Assembly (NCBI RefSeq): GCF_022347545.1
Contig: NZ_JAKREW010000005.1
Coordinates: forward strand, 175,324 to 239,323
Length of the DNA stretch: 64,000 bases
Reading direction: 5' to 3'
From: Terribium retamae
GTDB taxonomy: Bacteria; Pseudomonadota; Alphaproteobacteria; Rhizobiales; Rhizobiaceae
Part shown: piece after piece, positions 8,995 to 19,941 of the stretch
How the letters are laid out: each line of letters begins with the position of its first letter
How positions within the stretch are numbered: position 1 is the stretch's first letter
The notes under the pieces: generated by a model
Told to the model about the DNA's origin: nothing
The model's input: the letters and a program-made list of their open reading frames with translations, nothing else
The model's database searches: none
Position numbers and translations under genes: made by a program

Positions 8995-9800
8995 GCGATC
9001 AAACCATCACCTCCGAACCCCGGCTGGCATCCAGTCTTGCCGCCGCGACGAGCAGCTGGCTGCCGGCGGTCATTCTCCTTGTGGGCACGATCGTGGCCTG
9101 GGAAGCGATCGTGCGGATTTTTGCCATATCGCCCTTCATCATCCCGGCTCCGTCGGAGATCGGGCGATCGCTGGTCGCGCAATGGGGAACGCTGATGCAG
9201 GCCACTCTGGTGACCGCGGCCGAGATCCTGCTCGGCTTCGTGGTCTCGGTCGTGGTCGGCGTCGCCATCGCGCTGGTCATCGTGCGTTTCGACTGGCTGG
9301 GCCGGGCACTCTATCCGCTGGTGGTGCTGTTCCAGAACGTGCCGAAGGTGGCGCTCGCGCCGATCTTCATCCTCTGGTTCGGCTACGGGCTGGCGCCCAA
9401 GATCGGCCTGATCCTGGTCATCGCCTTCTTCCCGGTGACGCTGTCGATGCTGGCGGGCATGCAGTCGGTGGACCGCTCCCTGCTGTCGCTGATGAACTCG
9501 GTCGGCGCCAGCCGCACCCAGATCCTGTTCAGGATCCGCGTCCCGCATTCGCTGCCGAACCTGATGGCGGGCACCAAGATCGCCGCCACGCTCAGCGTAA
9601 TCGGCGCCATCGTCGGTGAATTCGCCGGCGCCTCGGACGGGCTGGGCTACGTCATCCAGTTCGCCTCGACCCAGCTCGACACCGCACTGGTCTTTGCGGC
9701 GCTGCTGCTCGTTTCCGTGCTCGGCATCGCCTTCTACTACGCGGCCGAGATCCTCGAACGCATCGTGGTGCCGTGGGCACCGAAATTCAGTCACGCCTAG
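8991..9800 (+). CDS. ABC transporter permease (SsuC/ThiX-like), B6 island
   Basis: Inner-membrane permease of 269 residues with about six transmembrane segments. The cytoplasmic EAA-type coupling loop is seen as MNSVGASRTQILFRIRVPHSLPNLMAGTKIA, shown here in part, near residues 165-195. The BPD_transp_1 family usually works as a homodimer with one ATPase type. The gene overlaps the ATPase gene at its start and ends 25 bases before the binding-protein gene. Substrate not readable from the permease; see the binding protein. Confidence 0.85.
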   Translation: MSDQTITSEPRLASSLAAATSSWLPAVILLVGTIVAWEAIVRIFAISPFIIPAPSEIGRSLVAQWGTLMQATLVTAAEILLGFVVSVVVGVAIALVIVRFDWLGRALYPLVVLFQNVPKVALAPIFILWFGYGLAPKIGLILVIAFFPVTLSMLAGMQSVDRSLLSLMNSVGASRTQILFRIRVPHSLPNLMAGTKIAATLSVIGAIVGEFAGASDGLGYVIQFASTQLDTALVFAALLLVSVLGIAFYYAAEILERIVVPWAPKFSHA

Positions 9801-9825
9801 GGGCAGAAAAGGGAAGGATCGAACA

Positions 9826-10836
9826 ATGCTGAGACGCTCGCTCATCAAGGCAGCCACGCTTGCGGCTTTTACCGGCGCGCTTGGCTTCTCCGGCGCCGCA
9901 CTTGCCGCCGACACCGTCAACGTCCAGCTCGACTGGGTGGTGCGCGGCAACCACGCAATGTTCTTCGTGGGCAAGGAAAAGGGCTTCTTCGCCAAGAACG
10001 ACATCGATCTCGCCGAGATCCGCAAGGGCTCGGGTTCGCCGGACGCCATGCGGCTGGTGGGCAACGAGAACGCCGACTTCGGTTTCGGCGATCTGCCGAC
10101 GCTCGCCGTCGCGCGCTCGCAAAAGGTGCCGGTGGTGGCGCTCGCTGCCGTCAACCAACGCTCGCCGCTGGCGATCATCTCGCTCGCCAAGACGTTGAAG
10201 CTCACCAAACCGGAAGACCTCAAGGGGCTGACCATCGGCATCCATCCGGCCGGATCGACCTACATCTTCTTCAGGGGGTTCCTGGCCGCCAACGGGCTGA
10301 CCGAGAAGGACATGACGCTGAACAGCGTGTCGCCGCCCTATGAGAGCTACCTGCTGCTCGGACGGGTGCAGACGGTGGTCGGCTATGTCGATGCCGAAGT
10401 TCCCGAACTGGAAGCCAAGGCAGGCGGCCCCGGTTCGCTCAGCATCATGATGGGCGCCGACCATGGCTGGAAGGCCTACGGCTCCGGCCTGTTCACCTCG
10501 GAAAAGATGATCAAGGACAAGCCCGACGTCGTCCGTCGCTTCGTCAAGGCCTACCGGGAAGCCTTCGACTATGTCGTTGCCCATCCGGAAGAGGCCGCCG
10601 AGATCACAGCCAAGGCGGCGCCCGGCTACGCCGAGAAGAAGGACGTGCTGCTGGCACAGATCAATGCCGACATCGCTTCGACCTTCACCAGCACTGAGAC
10701 CAAAGAACACGGGCTCGGCTGGATGAGCAAGACGCAGTGGGAAGAGACGCTGAAGACGCTCAGCGATCAGGGCGTGCTCAAGGAAGCGCTGTCGGCGGAC
10801 GATGTCTTCACCGACAAATTCCTGGCGAAGGACTAG
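9826..10836 (+). CDS. ThiY/NMT1-like periplasmic binding protein, candidate B6-vitamer receptor
   Basis: Secreted binding protein of 336 residues with a Sec signal peptide (MLRRSLIKAA..., cleavage likely after ALA at about 28). The mature N-terminus VQLDWVVRGNHAMFFVGKEKGFF matches the pattern of the ThiY/NMT1 family, which binds pyrimidine precursors of thiamine, more closely than sulfonate binders. A pyridine ring with hydroxymethyl groups is chemically close to that ligand, so pyridoxine, pyridoxal or pyridoxamine is a reasonable guess. The ATG at 9826 follows GGGAAGGA; the longer upstream frame runs through the permease gene and is rejected. It closes the transporter unit. Confidence 0.82.
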   Translation: MLRRSLIKAATLAAFTGALGFSGAALAADTVNVQLDWVVRGNHAMFFVGKEKGFFAKNDIDLAEIRKGSGSPDAMRLVGNENADFGFGDLPTLAVARSQKVPVVALAAVNQRSPLAIISLAKTLKLTKPEDLKGLTIGIHPAGSTYIFFRGFLAANGLTEKDMTLNSVSPPYESYLLLGRVQTVVGYVDAEVPELEAKAGGPGSLSIMMGADHGWKAYGSGLFTSEKMIKDKPDVVRRFVKAYREAFDYVVAHPEEAAEITAKAAPGYAEKKDVLLAQINADIASTFTSTETKEHGLGWMSKTQWEETLKTLSDQGVLKEALSADDVFTDKFLAKD

Positions 10837-10858
10837 GCGGGATGTCCCGGGGCGCGGA

Positions 10859-11284
10859 TCATCGACACACTACATCGTCCTGCTCCAAACCGCAGGATAC
10901 GGTGCGCGTGCCCTTCTCTGCATCCGTGCGGTCGAGTGCGATCTGCATGCGGGTCGCATATGCGCGACCCGACAGGCCACACCACAAGCGCTCGACCGGA
11001 AGGTTTTCGCGCTTGTCGTTAAGGATGGCGAAGGTGCCGGTCGCGGCGTCGAACCAGAGTTCGACACGGGTGCTCCCGCCCGGTTCGACCGTCGCAATCT
11101 CGGCCGAATACCAGTGGGCGAAGTCGGCGTTGCAAGACAGGCCGTCCTTGCCCGAATTCGAGATCGTCAACGGCACCATGGCGAGCCCATCGGTACCGGT
11201 GCGGACGGTGACATGGTGCAATTCAACCGCGTTGGCAAAGGACGTGAACGCCAGCGCTAACGGGAGGACATAACGGATCTTCAC
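10859..11284 (-). CDS. Small secreted protein, unknown function
   Basis: A protein of 141 residues starting at GTG 11284, with CGGAG upstream. It has a clear Sec signal peptide (VKIRYVLPLALAFTSFANA) and a mature region rich in beta-type sequence with four cysteines (NADF preceded by LSC, LWCGL, VSCGLEQDDVVC), suggesting periplasmic disulfides. I do not recognise the family. It lies on the opposite strand between the two importers of the B6 island and faces the BMP operon promoter. A longer frame back to 11476 runs into the BMP gene and is unlikely. Confidence 0.6.
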   Translation of the reverse strand: MKIRYVLPLALAFTSFANAVELHHVTVRTGTDGLAMVPLTISNSGKDGLSCNADFAHWYSAEIATVEPGGSTRVELWFDAATGTFAILNDKRENLPVERLWCGLSGRAYATRMQIALDRTDAEKGTRTVSCGLEQDDVVCR

Positions 11285-11381
11285 TTCGAATAGGCTCCGG
11301 ATGCAATTTATTTCGAAGTCTATCTCTCTTCTTCGTAATGACAATAAGAATATCCATGGGAAGACAACAAAAGAGGGTAAC

Positions 11382-12410
11382 ATGTTAAAGCTTCTGAAAA
11401 GCAGCGTAAGTGCAATTATACTTGGTGGCGTATTGATAGGCGGCGCACTTGCCGGTGAAGTCAAGTCGATTGCCATCCTGACGCCCGAAGAGGGTACGGA
11501 TTACGGCTGGAACCAGCAGGGCATCGATGCCGCCAAGGCGGCCGGCAAGGCCGCCGGGGTCGAAGTGGTCGTGGCCCAGGGCCTCGGCTATGGCGACGTC
11601 CGTCCGACGCTGCGGGAACTCGCCGCCGACGGCGCCAGTCTGCTGATCGCGCATGCCAGTGGCTACAATACTTCCGCGCCCGAGATCGCCAAGGAGACCA
11701 AGGTTCCGGTGGCGATCGTGGATACGCCGAACGGCCTGGAGAAGGGCCTCGTCGCCGACTACACGCTGAGTGGCCATGAAGGCGCTTATCTCGCCGGCCG
11801 TCTCGCCGCAAAGATGTCGCGTTCGAAGTCGGTCGGCATCGTGGTCTCCGGCGAGCCGCCATCCTGGAACTCGCAGTCGGCGGCTTTCGCACAGGGCGTG
11901 AAGGCGGAGAACCCGGACGTCAAGATCACCTATGCAGTGATCGGGCCCGCCGCCTACAGCGATGCGGCCGGCGGCAAGCGCGTCGCTGAAAGCGTGATCG
12001 CCTCGGGCGCCGACATCATCTTCGGCCAGGGCAACGGTTCGAGCTTCGGCATGCTGCAGGCGGTCGAGACGACCAAGGCCGCAGATGGCGGCAAGGTCTA
12101 TTTCATCGACGTCATCGGCGACAAGTCACCGATCGACAAGGGCTTCCTGCTGTCCTCGGTGGTGTGGAACATCGAGCCGGTCTACGCCGCGATGATCGCC
12201 GACCTCAAGGCCGACAGCTTCGGCAGCAAGCACTACACGATTGGCCTCAAGGACGATTCCGTGAAACTGCTGAAGACCGCCGCGATCCCGGACAATGTCT
12301 GGTCCGAGATCCAGGCCGTGCGCGAGGACGTCATCTCCGGCAAGATCAAGGTCGAACCGATCTACGACGCCGCCGCCGTCAGGGCGCTGATGACAAGCGT
12401 CGCCCAGTAA
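11382..12410 (+). CDS. BMP-family ABC transporter substrate-binding protein
   Basis: Periplasmic receptor of 342 residues in the Med/BMP (PnrA/BmpA) family, which binds nucleosides and related compounds. The signal peptide ends near GGALAGEVKS; there is no lipobox cysteine, so it is probably soluble. The family pattern is visible as DYGWNQQGIDAAKAAG, ADGASLLIAHASGYN and GADIIFGQGNGSSFG. The ATG at 11382 follows AGAGGG; upstream in-frame codons lie in AT-rich leader DNA. It is the first gene of a four-gene importer and is separated from the ATPase by a strong hairpin. Its place within the B6 island suggests a B6 vitamer or nucleoside-like ligand. Confidence 0.85.
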   Translation: MLKLLKSSVSAIILGGVLIGGALAGEVKSIAILTPEEGTDYGWNQQGIDAAKAAGKAAGVEVVVAQGLGYGDVRPTLRELAADGASLLIAHASGYNTSAPEIAKETKVPVAIVDTPNGLEKGLVADYTLSGHEGAYLAGRLAAKMSRSKSVGIVVSGEPPSWNSQSAAFAQGVKAENPDVKITYAVIGPAAYSDAAGGKRVAESVIASGADIIFGQGNGSSFGMLQAVETTKAADGGKVYFIDVIGDKSPIDKGFLLSSVVWNIEPVYAAMIADLKADSFGSKHYTIGLKDDSVKLLKTAAIPDNVWSEIQAVREDVISGKIKVEPIYDAAAVRALMTSVAQ

Positions 12411-12429
12411 GGCGGCGAGAAGTCAGTTG

Positions 12430-12457
12430 CCGAAGGGGCGGCCGGTCGCCCCTTCGG
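12430..12457 (+). terminator. Intercistronic hairpin after the BMP gene
   Basis: Perfect 11-base stem CCGAAGGGGCG / CGCCCCTTCGG with a six-base loop, 19 bases after the BMP stop codon and followed by CCCCTTTTTC at 12464-12473. It probably works as a partial terminator or 3'-end stabiliser, giving more binding protein than membrane components. Confidence 0.7.
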
Positions 12458-12487
12458 ACGATTCCCCTTTTTCAGGGCTGGGCTTAG

Positions 12488-14050
12488 ATGAGCAATACCA
12501 CTCCGTCGCCCGTCGGCGACATCGTCGCACTCGAAGGCGTGACCAAACGCTTTCCGGGCATCGTCGCCAATGACAGCATCGACCTGTCGATCCGTCCCGG
12601 CGAAGTGCATGTGCTGCTCGGCGAGAACGGGGCGGGCAAATCCACACTGATCGGCATGCTGTCCGGCCTGCAGCAGCCTGATGAAGGACGCATCCTGGTC
12701 GACGGCAAGCCAACGCCGATCACCTCGCCGCGCCAGGCGCTGGCGCTCGGAATCGGCACCGTGTTCCAGCACATGATGCTGGTGCCGACATTGACAGTGG
12801 CGGAAAACCTTCTGCTTGGCGGACCCTGGTGGCAACGCCCCAGGACCGAGGAACTCGAGGCGCGCGTCGCCGAGATCAGCAAGAGCCTCGGCATAGTCGT
12901 GAAACTGCATGCCAGGGTTTCGGAGCTTTCGCTCGGCGAACAGCAGCAGGTCGAGATCGTGCGCGCCATGGTGCGCAACAGCCGGCTGCTCATCCTCGAC
13001 GAATCCACCTCGATGTTGACACCGCAAGGCATCGAGGAACTTGGGGCGCTGATGCGACGCCTCGTCGAACAGGGACTGGCGATCGTCTTCATCACCCACA
13101 AGCTCAAGGAAGCAGCCGCCTTCGGCGACCGCATCTCGGTGCTGAAGCTAGGCCGCAAGGTCGGCGAGATCCCGCCGGAACGTTTTCGCGCACTCGGCGA
13201 GCAGGAGATCATCTCCGAGATCGTCGAACTGATGTTCGGCAAGCGGAAGGACGACCCGGAAGCCGCTGAACGTCCCCTTGGCTCGGTCCGCGCCGAGGCG
13301 GCCCCGCTGCTTCAGGTCGCCGATCTGGAAGTGGCGGCGACAGAGAATGCGCCGGGCCTGTCGGCGATCTCCTTCGATATCCGTCCGGGCGAGATACTCG
13401 GCATCGCCGGCATCGACGGCAATGGCCAGAAGCAACTGGCCGAAGCATTGGCCGGCCAACGAGCCGCGACCGGCGGTTCGGTGCGGCTGGCAGGCGCCGC
13501 CATCGAGACGCTGAGCGTGAGCGAACGCAGTCGGCTGGGCCTGCGCTACCTGACCGACGACCGGCTGGGCGAAGGCACCGTCGGCACGTTCCCAGTCTCG
13601 ATCAACTTCTTCCTCAAGCAGGTCGGCGCGGCACCATTCTGGCGCAACGGCGTCGAACAGCGCACCGAGATCGACAGGCGCGCCGGCGAGCTGGTCCGCG
13701 AATATGACGTGCGCACGCCGAGCCTGAAGACGCCCGTCGCGCGGCTCTCGGGCGGCAACATCCAGAAGGTTCTCCTGGCACGCGAACTGGCCGAGGGCGC
13801 CAAGGTGGTGATCTTCAACAAGCCCACCTATGGGCTCGACCTCGCCAATACGCTGGCGTCGCGCCAACGCATCGGCGATGCCGCCCAACGCGGCCTCGCC
13901 GTGCTGCTGATCTCCACCGACCTCGAGGAATTGCTCAGCATCTGCAACCGCATTGCCGTGATGGCCAATGGTTCGCTGGTCGGTACTGTCGCCAATGCCG
14001 AGGATGCCCGCACCAGGGTCGGCCGCCTGATGATCGGACTAGCCGCATGA
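12488..14050 (+). CDS. Double ABC ATPase of the BMP importer (YufO/NupB-like)
   Basis: A protein of 520 residues with two nucleotide-binding domains. The first (about 15-245) has Walker A GENGAGKST, signature LSLGEQQQ and Walker B LLILDESTSML. The second (about 275-510) has the degenerate P-loop GIDGNGQKQ and signature LSGGNIQK, as is normal for this subfamily. It overlaps the next permease gene by four bases. It drives the two dissimilar permeases that follow. By family this is a nucleoside-type importer; the ligand here is unproven. Confidence 0.87.
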   Translation: MSNTTPSPVGDIVALEGVTKRFPGIVANDSIDLSIRPGEVHVLLGENGAGKSTLIGMLSGLQQPDEGRILVDGKPTPITSPRQALALGIGTVFQHMMLVPTLTVAENLLLGGPWWQRPRTEELEARVAEISKSLGIVVKLHARVSELSLGEQQQVEIVRAMVRNSRLLILDESTSMLTPQGIEELGALMRRLVEQGLAIVFITHKLKEAAAFGDRISVLKLGRKVGEIPPERFRALGEQEIISEIVELMFGKRKDDPEAAERPLGSVRAEAAPLLQVADLEVAATENAPGLSAISFDIRPGEILGIAGIDGNGQKQLAEALAGQRAATGGSVRLAGAAIETLSVSERSRLGLRYLTDDRLGEGTVGTFPVSINFFLKQVGAAPFWRNGVEQRTEIDRRAGELVREYDVRTPSLKTPVARLSGGNIQKVLLARELAEGAKVVIFNKPTYGLDLANTLASRQRIGDAAQRGLAVLLISTDLEELLSICNRIAVMANGSLVGTVANAEDARTRVGRLMIGLAA

Positions 14051-15144
14051 GTATCGACACCGCACCCTCCGCTGGCGCCACGGCCCTCGATGCCACCAGC
14101 AACGTCGGCACGCGCCGCGACATGCTGCGCCGGCTCATGATGACGGTCGGCCCGATCCTCGTGGCGCTCGTCCTTGCTGGCTGTATCCTTCTCGTCGTTG
14201 GCGTCGATCCTCTCGCTTATTACGGCTACGTGCTGGAGAAAGGGCTGCTCTCGCCACTCGGTATCCAGCAGACGCTGACGCGCATGGCGCCGCTCCTGTT
14301 TCTTGCCGCCGGCCTGATCGTGGCCTTCCGCGCCGGCATGTGGAACCTCGGCGGCGACGGCCAGTTCCTGCTTGGCGCCGTCACGGCGGCGGCTAGCGCG
14401 CCGTTCTTCGTCGAGATCATGCCGGCCTGGCTGGCGTTGTTCTGCGCGTTCCTCGCCGCCACACTCGTCGCGATGATCTGGTCGCTGGTGCCGGCGCTGC
14501 TGCGCGCCTACCAAGGCGTCAACGAGATCATCACCACGCTGATGATGACGTTCCTCGGCACGTCGCTCGCCAATGTGCTGGTCAAGCTGGTGTTCCGCGA
14601 TCCTGGCACGACCGTGCCGCAGACCCGCACGCTGCCGGTGGAAGACCGGCTGCCGCGGCTGTTCGACACCACGATCACCAGCGGCCTGGTGCTCGGACTG
14701 GCGGCGATCATCATCGTGCATCTGGTGATGACGCGGACGGCTTTCGGACTGAAGCTGAGGGTCGTCGGCGCCAATCCGCGAGCGGCGGTTCACGCCGGGC
14801 TCGGTGTGCCTGGCCTGACCATTGCCGTCTTCGCCATTTCGGCCGGGCTTGCCGGGCTTGCCGGCGCTGTCGACATCATCGGCGTGCAAGGCAATGTCCG
14901 CGCCGACTGGAACCCCGCCTACGGACTGGCGGTCATTCCGGCCGTGTTCCTCGCCCGGATGAACGGCTTTGCGGCGATCGGCTTCGTGTTCCTGCTTTCG
15001 GTGCTGTCGATCGGCGGCGAGAGCGCGGCGCGGCGGCTCGGCGTGCCCAATCATTTCACGCTCGTGCTGGTCTCCATCGTGCTGATCGTGCTCGCGCTCG
15101 CCGAATATGTCGACCACCGCTACAACCAGTCGAGAAAGGCTTGA
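14047..15144 (+). CDS. BMP importer permease 1 (YufP/NupC-like)
   Basis: Integral membrane protein of 365 residues with 9-10 predicted helices. The branched-chain/nucleoside permease motif is present as NEIITTLMM (about residues 158-166), with GANPRAAVHAG near the coupling region. It starts inside the stop of the ATPase gene and is followed after three bases by the second permease. The two permeases should form a heterodimer. Confidence 0.85.
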   Translation: MSIDTAPSAGATALDATSNVGTRRDMLRRLMMTVGPILVALVLAGCILLVVGVDPLAYYGYVLEKGLLSPLGIQQTLTRMAPLLFLAAGLIVAFRAGMWNLGGDGQFLLGAVTAAASAPFFVEIMPAWLALFCAFLAATLVAMIWSLVPALLRAYQGVNEIITTLMMTFLGTSLANVLVKLVFRDPGTTVPQTRTLPVEDRLPRLFDTTITSGLVLGLAAIIIVHLVMTRTAFGLKLRVVGANPRAAVHAGLGVPGLTIAVFAISAGLAGLAGAVDIIGVQGNVRADWNPAYGLAVIPAVFLARMNGFAAIGFVFLLSVLSIGGESAARRLGVPNHFTLVLVSIVLIVLALAEYVDHRYNQSRKA

Positions 15145-15147
15145 CGC

Positions 15148-16937
<1,790 letters not shown>

Positions 16938-16945
16938 CCGCCACT

Positions 16946-17001
16946 GGAGCGTTTCCGTTTTCGCGGAAACGCGGAACTGCTCTCACTTTTGTTTTTACGC
17001 A
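16946..17001 (-). repeat. Truncated copy of the dispersed double-hairpin repeat
   Basis: Contains only the second hairpin of the repeat family described at 18975 and 19511 (GCGTTTCCG / CGGAAACGC) and the TTTTGTTTT spacer, in inverse orientation. It lies between the lactonase stop and the aminotransferase start, so it may affect transcript processing within the operon. Confidence 0.65.
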
Positions 17002-17018
17002 GATCCGGAGAGAGAGAA

Positions 17019-18197
17019 ATGCGTTATCCCGAACACGCCGATCCTGTGATCACCCTGACCGCGGGGCCGGTAGATGCTTATGCAAAGGTGCTGCGCAGCC
17101 TTGGCCGCACGGTGCTCTACGACTACGACCCGGCGTTCCAGCTCTTCTACGAGCAAGTGGTCGACAAGGCACAGAAGGCGATGCGGCTGTCGACCAAGCC
17201 GGTGATCCTGCACGGCGAACCGGTCCTCGGCCTGGAAGCCGCGGCAGCATCGCTGATCACGCCCGACGACGTCGTGCTGAACCTGGCTTCAGGCGTCTAC
17301 GGCAAGGGCTTCGGCTACTGGGCGAAACGTTACTCGCCCAACCTGCTCGAAATCGAAGTGCCTTATAACGAGGCGATCGACCCGCAGGCAGTTGCCGACA
17401 TGCTGAAGAAGCATCCCGAGATCACCGTCGTGTCGGTCTGCCACCACGACACGCCGTCGGGCACCATCAACCCCATAGATGCCATCGGTGCGCTGGTCTC
17501 GGCGCATGGCGCCTATCTGATTGTCGACGCCGTCTCATCTTTCGGCGGGATGAAGACGCATCCGGAAGACTGCAAGGCCGACATCTATGTCACCGGCCCG
17601 AACAAATGCCTTGGAGCACCTCCCGGTCTGACGCTGATGGGCATCAGCCAGCGCGGCTGGGCCAAGATGAAGGCCAATCAGGCGGCGCCGCGCGCCTCGA
17701 TGCTCAGTATCGTCGACTGGGAGAACGCCTGGTCGCGCGAACAACCTTTTCCCTTCACGCCCTCGGTCGCGGAGATCAACGGGCTCGATGCCGCGCTCGA
17801 CCTCTATCTCGAAGAGGGGCCGGAAGCGGTGTGGGCGCGCCACGCGCTGACGGCAAAGGCCATGCGTGCGGGCGTCGCCGCGATGGGCCTGTCGATCTGG
17901 GCTGCCAGCGAGGAGATCGCATCGCCCACCACGACCGCCGTGCGCACTCCGGACGGTGTCGACGAGAAAGCGCTGCGGCAAGCCGCACGCGCCCGCTACG
18001 GCGTGGTGTTCTCGTCGGGTCGCGGTGAGACGCTGGGGAAGCTGACGCGCATCGGCCATATGGGCCCGACGGCGCAGCCGATCTATGCGATTGCGGCGCT
18101 GACAGCGCTGGGCGGCGCCATGAACGCGGCCGGCCAGAAGCTTGCAATCGGCAAGGGCATCGATGCGGCGCTGGCCGTTATCGACGCCGACGCCTGA
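17019..18197 (+). CDS. Pyridoxamine-pyruvate aminotransferase (PPAT)
   Basis: Fold-type I aminotransferase of 392 residues that moves the amino group of pyridoxamine to pyruvate, giving pyridoxal and L-alanine. Uniquely, the B6 vitamer is the substrate and no PLP cofactor is needed. Lys196 in TGPNKCLGAPPG, Arg335 in SSGRGET and Arg344 in LTRIGHMGPTAQP correspond to Lys197, Arg336 and Arg345 of the M. loti enzyme, which has one extra N-terminal residue. Tyr34 is in TVLYDYDPAF. The start at 17019 gives MRYPEHADPVITLTAGPV, almost identical to the known protein; GAGAGAGA lies just upstream. It lets the island use pyridoxamine as well as pyridoxine. Confidence 0.95.
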   Translation: MRYPEHADPVITLTAGPVDAYAKVLRSLGRTVLYDYDPAFQLFYEQVVDKAQKAMRLSTKPVILHGEPVLGLEAAAASLITPDDVVLNLASGVYGKGFGYWAKRYSPNLLEIEVPYNEAIDPQAVADMLKKHPEITVVSVCHHDTPSGTINPIDAIGALVSAHGAYLIVDAVSSFGGMKTHPEDCKADIYVTGPNKCLGAPPGLTLMGISQRGWAKMKANQAAPRASMLSIVDWENAWSREQPFPFTPSVAEINGLDAALDLYLEEGPEAVWARHALTAKAMRAGVAAMGLSIWAASEEIASPTTTAVRTPDGVDEKALRQAARARYGVVFSSGRGETLGKLTRIGHMGPTAQPIYAIAALTALGGAMNAAGQKLAIGKGIDAALAVIDADA

Positions 18198-18218
18198 ACA
18201 TCATCGGAATGGGCATAA

Positions 18219-18974
<756 letters not shown>

Positions 18975-18977
<3 letters not shown>

Positions 18978-19085
18978 AACATTTTGTAGCCAAGTGGAAT
19001 CACTTGGCGTTACAAAAATGCCGCGAAAACAAAACCTTAGAGCATTCCGCGTTTCCTACAGTACGGAAACGCGGAAACGCTCTAG
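18975..19085 (+). repeat. Dispersed ~105-bp double-hairpin repeat, copy 1
   Basis: Begins at the TAG stop of the pyridoxal dehydrogenase gene. First hairpin CCAAGTG-GAAT-CACTTGG, then a linker with an ATG and CGAAAACAAAA, then a longer hairpin built from CGTTTCC / GGAAACG arms ending in CTCTAGG. Related copies are at 19511-19616 and 57976-58081, with a partial one at 16946-17001. It probably doubles as a transcription terminator or mRNA stabiliser. Confidence 0.8.
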
Positions 19086-19268
19086 GTCTGCCGCGATGCG
19101 ACGGGCGCTCGCATGCGAACGTGGCTGAGTGCAAGGCACTCCAGATCACCTGGGAGCGTCTGAAAGATCGTTACGCATACACGGAGGCGAAAGCTGTTCG
19201 CCTTCGTACGGTCAGATCTTCTTGGTCGGTTCACCATCGGTAAACCATCATTCGCCAATGGTGCGGAT

Positions 19269-19514
19269 ATGGCTGAACTGATTCCTTTCCCGCTCCACTC
19301 GCGCGCCACCTTGGTCCGCTCGCTCGCTGATGATTTGGAGGTCGTGCACGGTCCGAACGCCAATACGTTCTGGCGAGAGCGCATTGCCGGCATCGTCGCC
19401 GGCTTGCGCGCGGACGGTGTCGCCGACGAAGCGATCCGAACAGAGATCCTCGGTCTGCAGTCCGCTGTGCAAGCGGAATTGCAGAGACGCGCCCGTTCGA
19501 CGGCCGTGGTCTAG
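19269..19514 (+). CDS. DUF6074-like small protein
   Basis: A protein of 81 residues starting MAELIPFPLHSRATLVR, with the IPFPL...R..LVR pattern and FWRERIAGIVAGLRADGV segment of a small Rhizobiales family (DUF6074) of unknown function. The C-terminal half is helical and basic. It is flanked on both sides by copies of the dispersed repeat, and its TAG stop is the first part of copy 2. No catalytic motif is seen. Confidence 0.65.
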   Translation: MAELIPFPLHSRATLVRSLADDLEVVHGPNANTFWRERIAGIVAGLRADGVADEAIRTEILGLQSAVQAELQRRARSTAVV

Positions 19515-19616
19515 AGCATTTTGTAGCCAAGTAGAATCACTTGGCGTTACAATAATGCGACGAAAACAAAAACTTAGAGCGTTTCCGCGTTTCCGTGAAA
19601 AACGGAAACGCTCTAG
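19511..19616 (+). repeat. Dispersed double-hairpin repeat, copy 2
   Basis: Same structure and orientation as copy 1, running CTAG to CTAG. The first hairpin has one A-C mismatch (CCAAGTAGAATCACTTGG). The second hairpin is CGTTTCCG-TGAAAAA-CGGAAACG. It starts at the stop codon of the small gene at 19269, as copy 1 does for the gene before it. Confidence 0.82.
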
Positions 19617-19941
19617 GATTGGCGCGCACGACTTTTCACGCGCTGCCAGGCAACAGATCTGCTCGAGTTCCCAATGCGAGCTTGGCGGTTGCTTCCAACT
19701 GCTCACATCCATCATTGTTCGTGAGGCCATATGTCGGGCTTCGCCGCGATTTAACAGGGCCCGCATGCTTCCGGGTCGATGCACGAATAGTTCGCGGGGC
19801 GTCTGCAGGGAAGGTGCAGGCGTCTTGACCGCAATCAAAATCTCATATCGACTATGATGTACGTACCTCAGTATGGCTGTAGAAACACTTTTGCCGCCTG
19901 GGTGGCGGCCGGATGAGTTCGCAGAATTAGAGGGGGAAATA
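19617..19941. other. Gap before the PPOX gene, no gene seen
   Basis: No frame with coding character or recognisable protein. The stretch carries the leader of the flavoprotein gene at 19942, including AGAGGGGG just before its start. A frame open from 19873 would extend that gene upstream but begins without a ribosome site. Confidence 0.5.

Noticed and set aside
8973..10241. Antisense frame of 422 codons across the ABC permease and binding protein
   Set aside because: Crosses two real genes, His/Asp/Arg-rich low-complexity translation typical of antisense GC-rich DNA.
13828..15117. Antisense frame of 429 codons opposite ATPase and permease genes
   Set aside because: Composition dominated by His/Arg/Asp/Gln; no domain; overlaps convincing permease coding sequence.
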